A stretch of DNA of 64,000 nt. Origin: Porites lobata. Lineage: Eukaryota; Cnidaria; Anthozoa; Scleractinia; Poritidae. Under the pieces are notes generated by a model that did no database searches, had not been told where the DNA came from, and saw only the letters and a list, made by a program, of their open reading frames with translations. The stretch covers positions 1,173,501-1,237,500 of the forward strand of contig CALNXK010000128.1 of the NCBI GenBank assembly GCA_942486035.1, given 5' to 3'. A program made the translations under genes and the position numbers. Below are positions 13,401 through 25,100 of the stretch, piece by piece. The number at the start of each line of letters is the position of its first letter. Positions within the stretch are counted from its first letter, which is position 1.

Positions 13401-14530
13401 TAGCGTGGGTCCAGGTTTCAGACACTAGTTATCAAACGAATTATAGTACAAAATAATCTTAACAAACACTGCCTAGTTAATCAATTATATGAATTATTGT
13501 CGATATTTTTTTGCGGCTGGACTAGGTATTAAACACCGCCAATTCAATCACTTTTTATCGTGTTAGTTTGTCTGGTGTCACGGCTAGGAAAAAATCTTCT
13601 CTGTTCTGAATACAAAAAATATATTCATTTGAAAATATAGCAACGAACTTCAGAAGGATTTCTCGTCAAGTATGCAAAACCAGTTCACTTTTTGATCGAA
13701 TTCTCCAGCAAACTTAGTCTATCACTGGCACGAGTTTATGTACAATTTAAATGATACCAATCCGCGGACCGGCCACAAACCTTAGTTTATAACCATAGTT
13801 TAATTTTTTGGTCAATGTTACCGCAAAATTCATTTATTGATACCTGCACTTGGTTTCGCCTCTTTTTTGATGAAACTACCAGAAAAAAATGCATTTTTAG
13901 CCGGAAAACTACAAAACAACGCTGCTCATTTATAAAACACATACCTAAGGCTTTCTTGAATGTATACCCTTCAAGCCCTTACACTCTCTTACACTTATAG
14001 CAGCCGTCTATTCCTGTCCTTGGTTAAAGTCAGCGGTTATATGCTTTCGGTTAAGATACAGTGAATATCATTTGACTGGGTATCCTGTGTAGATTCAAGA
14101 AAGACTGTTTTTTCGGTTTTTTTTTTTTTTTTATCAGTTACGTGAGTGTTTTGTTGGTTTGGTTTTTGTTTTTTCTTTAACATACTTCTAAACCGCGACT
14201 ACGCCGTGTACAATGGCTCGCGAGAAGTACTTTCCTACTGTTCTGTTAATGCTCGACGATAAGTCATCATAGCGCGATTCCAGTACAGAACAAGTACAAA
14301 CCCCCACCCCCTAGGGAGATGAGCCAGAGGCCGGTTAAGTCGTACAGAGACCTTAAAAAAACTTTACCCGTTGAAAAACCCTACACCAAGCTCGGATTAG
14401 TTAGAAATGGCTAAAACAGTTTTTATTCAGAGAGGATAACCGTAGACGTAACTCACCTCTGCAACAACCACTCTCCACCCCACTTCCCTGCGGTTTCCAA
14501 TTTAATACACTACAGTCGTCAAGATGTCCA
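10429..14530. other. Intergenic, no gene seen
   Basis: Contains a G/C-rich stretch at about 11,240-11,310, one unit of the ~100-bp dispersed repeat at about 11,530-11,640, and a poly(T) run near 14,120. No coding exon could be supported on either strand. Confidence 0.45.
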
Positions 14531-14531
14531 A

Positions 14532-14597
14532 ATCAATGTATATGTTGTAGTTTATTTTTTATCCAGATGAAAAATTAACTACAACATATACATTCAT
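14532..14597. ncRNA. Near-perfect 66-nt hairpin, candidate pre-miRNA or palindromic relic
   Basis: The arm AATGTATATGTTGTAGTT (14,535-14,552) pairs perfectly with AACTACAACATATACATT (14,577-14,594). Pairing continues inward after one T/T mismatch for nine more pairs, one of them G-U, to a 4-nt loop CCAG at 14,563-14,566. It also continues outward for two pairs after one C/C mismatch. About 31 paired positions with two mismatches in 66 nt is far above chance. Cnidarian miRNA precursors are short and highly paired, but the loop is small, and a palindromic transposon remnant is an equal alternative. The strand cannot be decided. Confidence 0.4.
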
Positions 14598-17500
14598 GTG
14601 CTGATGGCAGCTTGCCTGTCAGTTATTACCGGACAGAAATCCCTTTAAAGGAAGAAAAAAACTGAAAAAAACTTCGCTTTGGATAAATAACCGAATCTGA
14701 TTTATTTCTTTCCCTTTGTTTGGTGCCACACTTGTGACCAAGTAGCACTGAATAAAGAACACTGAAGAAAGCAAATGTCGCGATTTATATTTATTTGTTG
14801 ATCAGAGAATGCGAGTGAAATAACATGTATTGATAAAATAAATGGGCCCAATTCATTCGGGGTCACACTTGGATAAGGCTTACTCTAGTTTCATCGTTTC
14901 ATCCTTTCATACATGTTAAGATTCTTTCAGTTTCGTTAGTTTACGATGCCAAACTACTTTTTCGGTGTTTACTTTTCGTTGTTTTAGCGTAACAGGTTCC
15001 CCGAGTCCTAGAAGAGGTCCACAGACAAACTTTACTTTATGTCCCAACTTCGTATTTAAGTTAGATTTTGTAGTTTAATGAGATTTAGCCCTTAAATTAC
15101 TGTTCTAAAACTTGTGTTTTGGTGCTTACTTTTGAATTATCATATGTCCATTTACAGGACAATTTACGCATCGCAAGAAGCTTTTTTAGCGCATTCTGAA
15201 AAGATATATGAAAAACGTCTCTTTTCTTCGCTTCGCGCAAAGTCATCGAAAGGTCATGATTGTCAAAAATTCCAGCGGAATGCCGCGGTTAGGCGGGCAC
15301 CGGGTCTCTTAAAAACAATAGTTAAGCCGCATCGATTTCAGTTAAATTATCATATCAAAGAAAGATGCGTCCGTAATATGGAGTTTCAATAAACTCTGTG
15401 ATTAACAGAAAGCAGTAAATAACATAGGACTCCGGTTATTAACCCTTCATTACCATAACATAGGACGTCGAAAGTAATATAGTTTAGCAAGTTTCAGCAA
15501 ACAAAGCTGACCACAATCATAGGCTGATTAAAGAACGACTCTTATGATCAAAGTGCCGAAAACAGGTACACGAGACAAGAAAACTCAAGAGTCTCTCTTT
15601 CTTTGAAATGCACAGGGATGGTTTCATGGTGGTAAGAGTTCAAGTATGATTGAAAGGGTCACCTTCTGGTTTATAGAAGTGGATGTTTGCTCGAGAATGC
15701 CAAACTCAATCATTTCGGAGACTGAAACGTTTTTTATTAACCTTTGTCAATCTCGACTATCTATTGTGGTCCAAATTTACACCTCAGTGTTAAAAACAAA
15801 GGTCAAATTAATTGAATATGCGTTTGAAACGCTGCCGGCATGTGGCTAAGCAATGCCGCTTTACAAAGACTCAAAAAATAATAATTAAAGATCGGTAAAA
15901 ATGGCGTTCTTGAAAGGACTCTGTGCACGTTACCCAGTAAACACGACGCAAAAAATCTACGCTCAGTATATTTCCGTGTGGTATTTAGAACGAAAACATC
16001 GCAAGGTGTTACAAAAATTGCAGGAAAAAAGATAACACAGTGGCAATTTTTATCAACATGTCGATGTTGTTGTGTTTTTGAATAGCAAGCTAGTGTGAAG
16101 GAGTGGTAAACTAGTTGTTTTCTTTTCTTCGGACACTTAACTCAGACACGAAGATCGCTTTTCGACTGTAAATTCACACGAAGACGTTTTCTCATGCGCA
16201 ATTTCACGCCAATTGACCCCTCTACTTATTAAAAACAACACCGAGTATAACTTTTAAGTGACGCGGAAAATTGGGCACCTCCTTAAAGATAAGCCCGCCT
16301 TGATCAGGACCTCGCTGACATTGTTTACGTTACCGCACAATTCCATCCCATGCATTCACCTGACCTGCTAAATCTCTGTTCGAAGTCGTAGAAATTAGCA
16401 TTTTACTGGACTCGAACTGGACGTAGCTAAATATTGCGTAGGGTAGACCAAAAAATTTTAGAGGTACGAGTTTCGAAGAAAGACTATAGTCGGCGTCGAT
16501 ACGTGAGTGAAACACGAAGATTTGGATTAATCATTGCTTGAGTCAGTTTACCACCGTAACGAGATTGAAAAACGGCCGTTTCCAGCGCTTGGCATTTGTT
16601 AGAGCGAATCCAAACTACATTTAGCCTTCAACAGCCATCAAATTTATTGGACTCAATGCAAACCAAAATAAACAAGAGAGCATAAAAATAAGACAACTTA
16701 TCCAGTTTCCTTTTCTGACTCTTTAATCCAGGCTTATCATAGAACTTGACTTTACAACTCCTGTCAAAATTAAACCCTTCTTTAACATCCCAACACTGCA
16801 CAAATCATGGAACACTACATTTAATTTGCAAGATTCACTCTCGCGTGAAGAACGTCCTTTACTGCGTAAAACATGCATCAACACAACCGCTTCTTTACAA
16901 ATGATATTTACAAGGTCTAATCTTCTAAAAGTTTTCATTCTTGTAATTTAAATCATCTTTTAATAAATACTGTATTTCTCTCACTGGACTTTACCCGTTA
17001 TATTCCTTTTGAATCAATAAATCTTTTTAGTTTATGTACATATCCTTACAAACGATAACTAAATTGATTGGTCTTTCATCTTAATTCCAGAAAGAAACGA
17101 TTTTAAATAAATTAAGTAAGAGGCAAAAAAATTGACCAGAACAAAACGTCCAAAGCTATATGGGAAATGATTCTTAAATAAAGAATTTGTTGTTCTTATA
17201 AATGACTTTCATCTTAGACAATTTAGAAGCTGACATACGTTCTGTTTCGATACAATATGATCATACCGCCAATTTGAAAACGGAGAACATAAAGTTTCTA
17301 TCCCCGTAAAGAGAAATCTATCGTTTTTCAAGAACACATTTTAGCCTTAACTTCAATTTCCGAGCAAATGCTTTGCAGAAAGATGAATAGAAAACTTAGG
17401 ACTAGCTGTTTATCCTTCCAGAAAGAGGGCTATAATTTTCTCTTCCTTCGCAAGAGCAGTTTGAATCAGACATTTACAGCGTAGTAAAAGAATGTCATCA

Positions 17501-17620
17501 ATGCCTGGTACGCTTGATTTGAACACTTTTTCCTTAATTAAAGTTGAACCTTAATTTTGTTACAAAAACTAACTTTTTTACGTTCTGCGAAAGAAAACTG
17601 ACCCACTGCCGTTAAAAGAA
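14598..17620. other. Intergenic DNA downstream of the Brachyury gene
   Basis: AT-rich, with no recognisable exon. It should include the 3' UTR of the minus-strand Brachyury gene just below 17,621. A minus-strand AATAAA (plus TTTATT) occurs near 16,640, which would make a long 3' UTR; I cannot say which polyadenylation site is used. Confidence 0.45.
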
Positions 17621-20600
17621 TTAGGCTTGACCCAGAGTATTCCAAGTTGGATGGAGAGACAACCCAGGCGGTTGAAGACATTTCGATCTGTCAGTTTCCT
17701 TATGAGCCAAGTCCATATCGATAGTACTTCTATGAGCCGAGCTGTAGGAAGAATTAGCCATGAATGGGCTCAGCCCGGGATGTAGCTGATGAGGGCCGGC
17801 TGGCGTGTGATGCGAGTGCGTCGCAAGCGAGGCCGTTGACATGGAAATGTTGTCCAAAGCTGTGGGGCCAGGTAAAATCAGCTGGTTGGAGTCGCTTGGA
17901 AAATACTGAGGTGCGTGAGCTACAGCTGAGAACATGAAAAAGAAAAATGGCTGAGTATACTTTGAAGACGTGCTTAACCCTGCGGACAAAGTAAAAACTA
18001 AACAAAAATTTTGATTTACTTTGTAAAATGCTGAATGACAAAAGCACGAAAGTGCCGCTGAAGAGGTTTCATTTGAATGCCGACACCATTAGATTTCGTC
18101 CTCAGAATAAAAAGTTACAACTACCGTATCCAATCGTGGCAGTGGTTAAAGAGTAGTTTTCTTTTAAGGCTGTTAAAGGAGTTCAAAAGTAAATTTGACC
18201 ACATTTATTTTCAACCACAAAATTTGTGCAACGCATTAAAGAAAGGGATTAAGCCATTGCCTTGTAAAAATAATCTATATTACCTCTACGTCTTTAGAGG
18301 TTGCATTAAGAATAAGCTAAAAAGCTATCAATTCAGCGTTCAGCGTTAACCGTAGTTTTACCGAGAATAAAAAGTAAAACTAGATGAGCTGTCACCTATT
18401 TAACTCGGAGTGCTGTTATATTTGAATGCTTCAAAACAAGTTGACTTGCAAAGACTTTCTTTTCACGTCATTTTATTGAATACATTCCCACGTCTTAGTA
18501 GACTCTTTGCCTAGTAAAGTTCTCGACTTTTTTGTGTAAAAGAGAGAAATTAAAGAAACACCATTTTAGCAAGTCCCTTATGATCAGATTACCGTCCGTT
18601 GCCAGAGGTTACAGAATGAGCCAAAAGAAATTTTCAAGTCCCGTTGTTCAGGCTGGTTTTCTCAAAGTAATATCTGATTTGGAAAACAATCCTTCAGCTA
18701 TTAGAAGGGCATATGATCCAGACTAAAGCTATTTCGTATTTATAGCACGGAATAAAATACGCATTTTATAGAATGACAAGATCGCATGTTACCTTTAAGA
18801 CCAATTGCAAAAATTAGTTTCATAAAAAAACTGCGACAAAAAAGCCGTCAAGGTGGGAAGCTTTGTAAAAGGTCTACCGTAAAAAAAAAAAAGGTCAGTG
18901 ATTAAACAGATAGTTTTTTCTCGACTTCTCTGACGTTAAATGATAGGAGAAAAAAATAAGCAAGCTGGTTTGGGAGGTTTGTTTAGGCCGCATAGAACGC
19001 CTTTGAAGGTTAACATGGGGTTTGGGGGTTGCGTCTGCGCCATTTGGTCGATTGAGCTATTGTATGAAGTGTTCAGGCGCATTCTTCGTTCGACAATGAA
19101 CGAGGGCAGCTGCACAAACTGCGCAACTTACAAAGGTAAAAAAAGATTCAATAACTTGCTGGTCTCCGTATATTACTTTCCAGTCAAAAAACGAATATTT
19201 TAAGTCGCCTTCTGATTTGCGAGGAAGCCAAAGGAAAGCTAAATGGTTCTTTCTTTTTGTCTTTTTCTCTCTAAGCTGTGTTCTATTCGGGCAATTTTTC
19301 GATCGATTGAACTTTTATTAAATTTTACTTACGAACTATTGCATCAGCAATCATTCTGTTATATCACAATAAAAAGTGAATCTTTCTCTATTGACAAAAT
19401 GCTGTTGATATCCTGGACAATTTTGACAAGAGTAAAATTCCCGTCAAGAATTGCTCTCAAAGTTGACATAAAATTTGCATTGAGTATATATATGTATCCG
19501 GTATAAAAATTCCGTGGCGATTTCCTTCAAAAAGGTTTTAATTGTCCAGGGATAGGCCAAAAAGCTTTACACCCGTTACCTTGTAAAAACCGGCCTTCGA
19601 TCGTGAGCCACGTAAACTGGTATTTTTTGGTGTATAAAAGGAAAAACTTTCATTTGATGCAATTATCCAAATAAATTCACGGATCAGTAGTTTTCAAACC
19701 TAGCGCCAACCATTTTCAGCGTTTTTTCGGCAAAACATCGTCAAACTTGCGAGAAAGAGAGATAGTTACCTTGTGTTGGCAAATCCGTTCGCTTGTGGTA
19801 TGGGTTAGGGTACGGAGATGGGCGATGGCCTCTGATTCCTAAACGGTCATATGGCGAAGAAGGAATGTGCGCGTACGGTCTTGGGTGATGGTGGTGTTGG
19901 TAAACAGGCGACGGACCAGCGCAAAACCAACCATCTGCAAAAATAAAATTATTAGAAACCGAAAGATCAATAAGTAAGAGACATTGGTAACGTACACGAC
20001 CAAAGACAAAAAATCGCGTTCGAGGTGATGCGAAACAAGACGCCTAGCGTGAAAAATGTGTGAACAAAAACGAGGCTGATTTCTCACTTTTTCTGCTTCT
20101 TGTTTTCAACAAAAGACATCTTAAGTAATGCAGACACTTCTTCCTAAAGGAAAACGCGCAATAATATCATGCGTGGCATGACAGAATAGGTGCGAAATGT
20201 GAGCGTAAAATTTAACCAACTGTCAACCCAGTTCCTCTCGATGCAAAATCTAACATTGGAATATCGACTGCTCGAGGAAATTCTCATCTCAAAACCACGG
20301 GCATTAACGATTTTCAACGATTCGCTGACGCGCACACATAAGCGCTAACGCCACAGAGAGTCTCTAATCATGGAACAGAGTTTGAAAGTGCCCTCCAAAA
20401 GCATCACACAACATACGATTGACCAAGTTTCAAGTGTACAATTCACAAACATCTCTTAAAATAACAAATCAATTTGTTGTGAAATAACAAACTCACATTG
20501 CGAATAGGCCGAATGAGACTCCACAGCCTGCTCTAGGGCCTCTTTTTGCTCTTGCCTGAAAAGTTAGAAGAATTTATAAGACTCAGACAAAAAAAAGTGA

Positions 20601-21825
20601 AATAATTAAAGACATTCACATGCTAGCGCGTGACGATAAATCCTTACCGTTCTTTCGCGTCCAGGAAAGCCTTCGCAAAGGGGTTATACTTTATCTTTAA
20701 ACTTGTAATCTGCGCGATGATAAGAATAGAAAGCAATTTTCTTTAGCCTCATTAAATTTCCCTGGATACTACTGAAAAAAAGACCACCAGCTAAGAAATC
20801 AAATTTGCAATCAATGCCAAACAAACCTCTTCGTTTTGATAAGCTGTTACCGCGATAAATTGCGTCTCTGGAAATGAATGCGAGACCACTGTTCTATTGC
20901 TTTCCGGTGCACCCACACGAATGATGTGTATTCTTGGCTCGTACTTGTGCAAGGAATTCAGCATAATCTGTAAAGGAAAAAGACACAGCCATTCAATAAT
21001 TGGCTGGTTTTGCAACGACAAAAAAATAACATTTGCGATAAATCAAGAGATACTTCAATTCACGTGCTTTATTCAATAGCTAATTTCTTTGTGAACAACA
21101 TTAAACACAATCATCTACCTGGCCATTATTAAATTTTACCCAGAACAAACTGGCCGAATAAGAAAGTGAAGTTTTTTTTTTCTTTGAAGTCTGATTAGGA
21201 AAAAGGTTTTCTTTTATGCCGCGTAAAATAAAACAAATACACAAAAGAGAAATTTTCTTGCCTGCCCATTGCCATTTTGTTTGTTGGTCAGTTTCACTTT
21301 GGAGAAAACTACGGGCTGCTTCATCCAATGTGCTCCAAAATTTGGCGAATCAGGGTGGATGTATACACAGCTAGGGGTCGGAGGTTCTGGTTTTCCACCT
21401 GACACCCATTCTCCATTCACGTACTTCCATCGGTGACCATCAACGGACACGAAATCGAGCAAGAAAGAGTACATTGCTTTAGGCTCTAGTCCAGTGACGT
21501 TGATCTTGAGTACGGGAAACATCCGTCTATAAATAAAACCCAAAAATTAAATGAAATGCACTCAGAACAATTTTTTTAAGGGTGGTCTCAGTTAACTTAC
21601 TCACCTTCCGTTTTTGGTGACTATCATCTCGTTGGTCAGTGACTTGAATCTCCGCCACAAATCCGCCTCGTCCAGGGTAATCTTGACGTTGCTGTCTTCG
21701 CTGGAATTGGCAGTATTTGCGCCGTCTGTCTCTCTTGCTCTTTCACTAGACATTGTGTTCTCGGCGGCTTGTAAGATGTGGTTCACAGAAAAAGATGTGG
21801 GTTGTTTCTTCTCCTCGGAATGCAT
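17621..21825 (-). CDS. T: Brachyury T-box transcription factor (seven exons)
   Basis: Exons in transcription order: 21825-21605, 21526-21262, 20967-20827, 20709-20648, 20555-20497, 19934-19770 and 17925-17621. All phases agree and the product is 405 aa. The T-box DNA-binding domain spans about residues 48-230: LDEADLWRRF, TNEMIVTKNGRRMFPVL, WKYVNGEW, IHPDSPNFGAHWM, KLTNK, LHKYEPRIHI, FIAVTAYQNEE and NPFAKAFLDAKER are all present. The KLTNK lysine is the Brachyury-type residue; Eomes/VegT-type proteins have Asn, as I recall. The head contains SVNHILQAAEN, resembling the N-terminal LLSAVEN motif of vertebrate Brachyury. The C-terminal half keeps HRPSPYPNPY, matching the family's HRSSPYPSPY block. 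The start is the first Met in frame after a likely 5' UTR acceptor. Intron 2 has a GC donor. The protein is nuclear and expected to act in blastopore/endoderm and axial patterning. Confidence 0.95.
17926..19769 (-). other. Brachyury intron 6
   Basis: GT-AG intron of 1,844 bp, phase 1 (CAA G | CT). It contains a diverged minus-strand copy of the ~100-bp dispersed repeat at about 18,045-18,120. No other feature seen. Confidence 0.7.
20968..21261 (-). other. Brachyury intron 2 with non-canonical GC-AG splice sites
   Basis: The upstream exon ends AATGGGCAG and the intron begins GCAAGA (positions 21,261 downward). It ends TTTACAG before ATTATGCTG. The only reading that keeps the conserved NGNGQ-IMLNSLHKYEP junction uses this GC donor. 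CAG|GCAAG is the usual context of functional GC donors. Confidence 0.85.
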
Positions 21826-22160
21826 AGCGCGTGTTGTCTCGCTGTTCTTTTGCTCGTAATGACGGGAGGTCCGTGCAGCGCGAAGTAATAACAAACTTTC
21901 ACTGGTCCAGATGATCGACTGCAAATGAAATTATTACTCCGTCGATCCAAGCAGCTTCCTAATTAGCCGTCAATGAATAAAAGTCACACCTCGTTCTGAT
22001 ATGTCAGGAAAGTAATTAACCATAGATATTTAAATACAGAACCATAGACCAATCAGCAACCGTGAACGACGAAAAATAATTGAAATTCATAAATAAGGAA
22101 ATTTAGCAATAAATAGAAGCCGAATACGTTTGACGGTGCGCAAAGACGTCGACCAATCAC
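21826..22160 (-). promoter_or_regulatory. Brachyury 5' flank: TATA-like, CCAAT and T-box half-site motifs
   Basis: Reading on the minus strand, an acceptor-like TTTCATTTGCAG ends at about 21,921, so an untranslated first exon is possible. TCACACCT, the core T-box half-site, is at 21,984-21,991. A TATA-like TATTTAAATA is at about 22,027-22,036. CCAATCA (plus-strand reading) occurs at 22,049-22,055 and 22,153-22,159. The spacing suits a core promoter, with transcription starting near 22,000. These are motif matches only. Confidence 0.4.
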
Positions 22161-25100
22161 ACCGCCGCTAAATAAACTCTTCTTTGCTTAGAGAATATTA
22201 ATAATTGTTGGGCCGCTCTCGAAGTTAAACATGCCGTACGTGGTGTGAAATATTAAGTCAACGTAAATGACATTGCACTGGGGCAGTAGAACCACAGGGT
22301 CAAATCGTTTAAGAAAAACAGTTAGTAGACACACGGGACCAACACTAGCGAGTGTAACTTTGCTTGTTTGGACAATTTTGTTGTTCTTTTGCAATTGTTG
22401 TTCTTTGTGGTTTTTTCTGCAGCTCCATAATTTATTATCGGGTCCTGCAATACGCTTAATTAAAGGCAATGCTTGAAGTACTTATATTATTAAACCTGAC
22501 ATTCTAACGCGATGTTGGTAACTACCTGCCACACTCACTGGTTAGGCTCTTGGACACTAAGCTGGTTTTCCGTCATGTTATAAAAGTGTCAATTTGTAAA
22601 ATGACTTTATGTGACGGTCGAGTACTTCATCTAAGTAAAGGTTTGTGACCCCTATTCAGTCACCACTGTTTAGCATACGCTGGCCTAATTTTCACTCATT
22701 TATAAATGTCAACAACTTCACGGGGCAAATCTCGACACCGTTTCGTAGAAGCAATCTGTTTTAGAAACAATCACCTCCCGGCCGTTTAATATGAGAGGCG
22801 AGGAAAGCTGTGAAGCAAAGTGTACCGCCTCGTTACAATAACGCGCCTTGCCTCTTTCCAAATAATGGCGGCTTCGTCTCACTAGCGGCAAATTATAATT
22901 CCTAATCCACAATAGACCACTTACATGGATAGCCGTTGGTTTTTTGTTTTATGGTAATTTTAACACAATGTGTTTATCTGGCCGTCTTTGACAATGAAAG
23001 ACGATTTGGTTAGAATTGAAAGCGAAAAAAAGCCGCCCACAAGGGCCCAAACGGTGGTATATTGAAACTCAAACGCATCACAGCTAAGTCATTTCAAGAA
23101 GTCTGTCTTAGGTATAATTCACTATAATTAACGGAGACTCTTAAAAACCGCAATAGAAAAAAATAGCGATTCAATCCACCACACGTACAGTCCACTGTTA
23201 GCTGCCTTCCTTAAGCTGGGAGTGATCGAACTTGTTTAAAATTGCTGACATATATAAATATATACCCGATATGTCAGAAATATCGCGCAACAAACTGAAC
23301 AAGTGAAAGTTCTCGTCTATATTCTAGATTCGTCGCTTGTTTTATAAGAGCACCTACTTACTGCCTTTTCCGCTGGGATTAGCTTCTTAAAGCCACAGAT
23401 TCACAAGGATTAAAATGCGGACAGGTTGACTTATCTTTTAGGGTTATGTAAACATAAACCCTGGTATCAAGCAATAACGTATACACAAACAAGGCTGCCA
23501 TACCACAATACAATAAAAATTCGGGCTTTAAAATTCGTGTACCAGTTACTGGACATCGGTTTTAAAAGCAGCCTATTTCATAAATCCTTTAAAAAATACT
23601 ACTGATAATAATTAAGCTAATGACTAGAGGGACCTTTTCCTGGCCTCCCACAAATTCAAAATTACGCATTTGTTGCCCAAATAACGTTGGTCGGAACCAT
23701 CAAAGAAACAACAGGAATTTTGTTAAACTGACCAGCAAATTAAAAGACTTTCACAATTTGATATTCCTTTTCGCAGAAACTCGACGCGATTTCTCTCAAA
23801 CTTGTTTCATTTTTTGAGTCAGTCTAATAACGTTACATATTCGTGAAATAGATATACTTGCAAACTGGCAAAAGTATTCAGTGGTACGTTGCACTTGAAC
23901 ACAAACAAATACGAACTGCCCCTCAAATTTGCTAGCGCGACAAGACAAGTTCCTGCTATCAGTTAGCCTGCATTTATTATTTTCTCGTTTCGTTTACACT
24001 CATACAAAACGTACTTTTGGGAACATCGCTCGGCTGCTAAAAAGTGATTAAACCTCACGGTGAGGTTTCATGCATCGCTAATTCGATTCACCGATTCTCT
24101 ATTAACAGCAAAGTGACGCAGTTTAGCAAAGCAAAATTATCTTGAAATAAAAATGGAAGAGTGTCCTTCACGATTAGTCCACTCCTTTCCGGATATTTTT
24201 AAATGTTCAGCTGACTTTTTAAAATTAATTTCATTTAATTCTTTTGGCTTCGTAATTATGTACTTTGTTTCCTTTTTATGTTGCAACAAATCCGTACTAG
24301 AGAAGAATAATTTATTTACGAATCAAAAGAATGTAATGATATCCTTCAACTATGAACAGATAACTCACATTCGGTTCAAAATGACATTTTTGGGCAGCTA
24401 ATGCACGTGAAGGCTTTTTTCCTAAATTGTTAGAATTCAATATAAACGAAAGTTAATTGTTTGACTACTACTTCATTTCATGCAATATTTTTAATAATCT
24501 TTAAGCAAAAGTTAAGCAAAATAGCAAACATTTGTAGAAAACACTTTCATGCTAACTTTAGCGTATTTTATGAATTTTCGCTTCGTTTGGTATTCTTGGA
24601 ATATTTTACTATCATTGTTATTATCAAACCCCAGAAAATTTCCTAGCTAAAAAAAGCAAATCTGCTGTGAAAATTGTTACGAAAACTAAGTAATGACTAA
24701 AAGATTCCGTTGAAATTTCCACTTACTTTGTGGACTCTCTGAGGTCAAAATGTACACAAAAAACAAGTACCCCATCGTAACGATTTTAAAATTAATAAAA
24801 TCTCCTGCTCATTTTTATTTACGTAAAATACAAGTAACTTTTGCGGCGTCACAAAACATCTGCAGTCGGTTGCCTTCAAGAAAGAGTCAAATTTATCAAT
24901 AAAAAAACAACCAGAAAAAAAAAGAACCTTTCAAAAGGTTAAACAAAGAAAAACAAAAACTAAAAAAACCGGAATTCCCCGGCGCCTTAGCGACTGCGTT
25001 TTGTTGCATATGTCCGGAAGAACAGTGCTATCTATAGAAACGACATGGTCTCTAGTCTTAGAACCTAAGTCCAAAAATCCTAAAATAATAGTACTTATAC

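Noticed and set aside
21826..21924. Upstream Met in the Brachyury first exon (at 21,924)
   Set aside because: It overlaps an acceptor-like TTTGCAG, and the following residues do not resemble the family. The Met at 21,825 precedes the recognisable N-terminal motif.
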